A DNA stretch of 64,000 bases from Bacillota bacterium (lineage in GTDB: Bacteria > Bacillota > Clostridia > Acetivibrionales > DSM-1351), in NCBI GenBank assembly GCA_023400235.1, contig JAEXFI010000037.1:1-64000 (forward strand), written 5' to 3'. The position numbers and the translations under genes were made by a program. Below, piece by piece: positions 62,359 to 64,000 of the stretch. Every line of letters starts with the position of its first letter. Position 1 is the first letter of the stretch. The notes under the pieces are model-generated. The model made no database searches, was not told the origin of the DNA, and saw only the letters and a program-made list of their open reading frames with translations.

Positions 62359-64000
62359 GTGAAACCAAGAAAGAAAAGCACCAGAAAAATGTTGAGCCTT
62401 ACATTGGTGCCGATAATGGCGCTCATAACGATATTTCCGATTTGGGCACAGGAGGATTCAACATACACCGCAACGGTGGGTATGACTACCGGCGGCAGCC
62501 TGACCCTTAGCGTTATGACTGGTGATACAGCACACGTGACGTCTGGGGATATCGTCACGGTGACTGTTACGTCTGACGCAGGCAACCAGCTAAAGGCCGG
62601 CAGCCTTCAATATATGACTGAGGGCGGCGATGGGGCTGTACAAATTCCTGTTACCGATAACGCTGGCAGTTTTCTCATGCCGGCAGCCAATGTGACAGTT
62701 ACAGCTCAGTTCGAAGATGCCTTGGGAGTGTCGCCCCCCACTTACGCTGCAACGGTGGACACGACCACCGGCGGCAGCCTTACCCTTAGCGTTACGACTG
62801 GTGATACAGCACGTGTGACGTCTGGGGATACCGTCACGGTAACCGTGACGCCTGACGCAGGCAACCAGCTAAAGGCCGGCAGCCTAAAATATATGACGGA
62901 AGGCGGTGGTGAGGCTGTACCAATACCCGTCACAGATAATGGGGGCAGTTTTCTCATGCCTGAAGCCAATGTCCTGATTAGTGCCGGGTTTGTGACTCGG
63001 AACGCCATTGCCACAGGTACGTCCACCGTATTCGGTCTTAGCGCTCCCGCTACTAATCTGACAGTTGGCGATGCCTTTACTATGACGGCTACGGTTACGT
63101 CCATCGGCGGAGGGGCCTACGGTTTTGAGGGAGGGTTTACGATTGTAGCATCCGGCAGCGTCCTCAACTCCAGTCCTCTTCAGTTGGATACGGAGAAATT
63201 TGCCTCAGATAATGCGGGAATTCCGGGAATCACTGTAGATACCGTAACTACTCCCGGTTATGTATTTGTATATGTGGAGAGCGACGGTCAGACACTGAAG
63301 ATTCCGGAAGGCGTCACAACTATCAAGTTCCCGTTCAAGGTTGTCAATACCCAGACAGCAGCGACAACGTTTCTGGAACTGACTGACGGCGGCAGCGCCT
63401 TGGGGAGCTGCAGATGGACCCTTCTGACGAGCCCTGCGGCACGTGTAAGAGTCACGGACACCGGCCTGACAACGTTAAATTTTAACCAGACAGACATTAA
63501 CGCTGCACTAGGCCTCGGTTATGCCATATATGACACTGACACACATAGACTGGACGGTTTTACCATTGCGTTCGCCGCAAACACTGTATTTACGCTGGAC
63601 AAGACCCAGGCCGCGGTGGGCGATACGGTTACTGCTACGGCAACGGTGAACTCAACCGTTGACGCATACGGCTTTACAGGCGAGCTCGCATATACAGCCG
63701 CTTACCTCACGCTGGATACCAGCGCGACTGAGTCCGCAAATCCTATGCTGGCGTTAAATTTCACCGGCAATAATGGCTCAAACAGGATAACCTGTCAGAG
63801 CACTGATAGAGTCATTACGGCAAATACTCCGCTGGCGCTGGTGCTGAAGTTCAAGGTCACAAATATGGCCGCAAACACTCTTACAGTGGATTTCGGCACA
63901 GGCGCCTCACGCCTGCTCCTGTTTAAGAATGTGACGGTAACGGCTGCAGATGTAGCCACTGACGCGCAGATCACAGCACAGGAAACCGACGGAGTCATCG
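62359..64000 (+). CDS. Large secreted repeat protein with cohesin-like domains (3' partial)
   Basis: The frame starts at GTG (AGGGGG nine bases before; the ATG two bases earlier reads straight into TGA) and is open to the right edge, at least 547 residues. A basic N-terminus and hydrophobic stretch (LSLTLVPIMALITIFPIWAQ) form a signal peptide. Two tandem 93-residue repeats (about 35-215, TGGSLTLSV and GNQLKAGSL) follow. Next come cohesin-like beta domains (e.g. TLDKTQAAVGDTVTATATV, with YGFTGELAYTAAYLTLD). An SLH or dockerin end may lie outside the window. It follows the ModA-like gene, perhaps with shared export. Confidence 0.75.
   Translation, partial: MKPRKKSTRKMLSLTLVPIMALITIFPIWAQEDSTYTATVGMTTGGSLTLSVMTGDTAHVTSGDIVTVTVTSDAGNQLKAGSLQYMTEGGDGAVQIPVTDNAGSFLMPAANVTVTAQFEDALGVSPPTYAATVDTTTGGSLTLSVTTGDTARVTSGDTVTVTVTPDAGNQLKAGSLKYMTEGGGEAVPIPVTDNGGSFLMPEANVLISAGFVTRNAIATGTSTVFGLSAPATNLTVGDAFTMTATVTSIGGGAYGFEGGFTIVASGSVLNSSPLQLDTEKFASDNAGIPGITVDTVTTPGYVFVYVESDGQTLKIPEGVTTIKFPFKVVNTQTAATTFLELTDGGSALGSCRWTLLTSPAARVRVTDTGLTTLNFNQTDINAALGLGYAIYDTDTHRLDGFTIAFAANTVFTLDKTQAAVGDTVTATATVNSTVDAYGFTGELAYTAAYLTLDTSATESANPMLALNFTGNNGSNRITCQSTDRVITANTPLALVLKFKVTNMAANTLTVDFGTGASRLLLFKNVTVTAADVATDAQITAQETDGVI
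62461..63000 (+). repeat. Two tandem 279-bp in-frame repeats
   Basis: The unit from 62461 repeats from 62740 with strong DNA identity (for example GGCAACCAGCTAAAGGCCGG in both). The period is 93 codons. Recent duplication inside the secreted repeat protein. Confidence 0.8.

Overview
The window looks like the accessory part of a Firmicutes chromosome, most likely an anaerobic Clostridia-type bacterium. Three things point that way: AGGAGG-type ribosome binding sites throughout, two giant surface proteins anchored by C-terminal S-layer homology (SLH) domains, and many single-copy TetR, AraC, WYL and Crp regulators next to small redox enzymes. No rRNA, tRNA, CRISPR array or replication origin was recognised. 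I cannot name the genus.

Layout. 0-2.5 kb: the end of a polymorphic-toxin-like protein (peptidoglycan-binding domain plus Doc/Fic domain), a candidate immunity gene, and debris of mobile DNA including an IS21-type end. 2.5-4.3 kb: a WYL regulator divergent from a VOC-fold protein. 4.8-16.5 kb: a MalT-like LuxR regulator divergent from an 8.6-kb SLH surface protein. 16.5-29.5 kb: short gene modules (TetR/hydrolase; Crp/SDR/methyltransferase; an AraC remnant plus GyrI-like protein; TetR/azoreductase/DsbA; TetR/CPBP/two flavodoxins), mixed with IS630 and TetR fragments. Several modules end in the same dispersed hairpin repeat.

29.7-41.1 kb: an A+T-rich, one-direction cluster. It holds a GNAT/LPG-synthetase-like transferase, three different radical SAM enzymes (one with a B12-type N-terminal domain), an ATP-grasp ligase, an unrecognised protein, an ABC-F ATPase and an ABC exporter. 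An MFS fragment, a displaced toxin-tip remnant and a squalene/prenyltransferase-repeat protein follow. This is the best candidate for an undescribed system: a small-molecule pathway with its own ribosome protection and export. The product cannot be read from the sequence.

41.3-56.4 kb: a signalling and surface island. Two paralogous giant hybrid histidine kinases have nearly identical output halves and different sensor halves. They flank a SARP-like response regulator, a receiver-only protein and a 2409-residue SLH protein with a C-type lectin-like domain. Matching terminator plus 11-bp-phased direct repeats precede the receiver gene and the second kinase, which suggests one shared regulator.

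56.5-64 kb: a ketopantoate-reductase-like gene with a divergent TetR and two operator palindromes, an AraC regulator followed by an aldo/keto reductase, and a structured leader ahead of a secreted ModA-like protein. The last gene is a large secreted repeat protein that starts with GTG and runs off the right edge.
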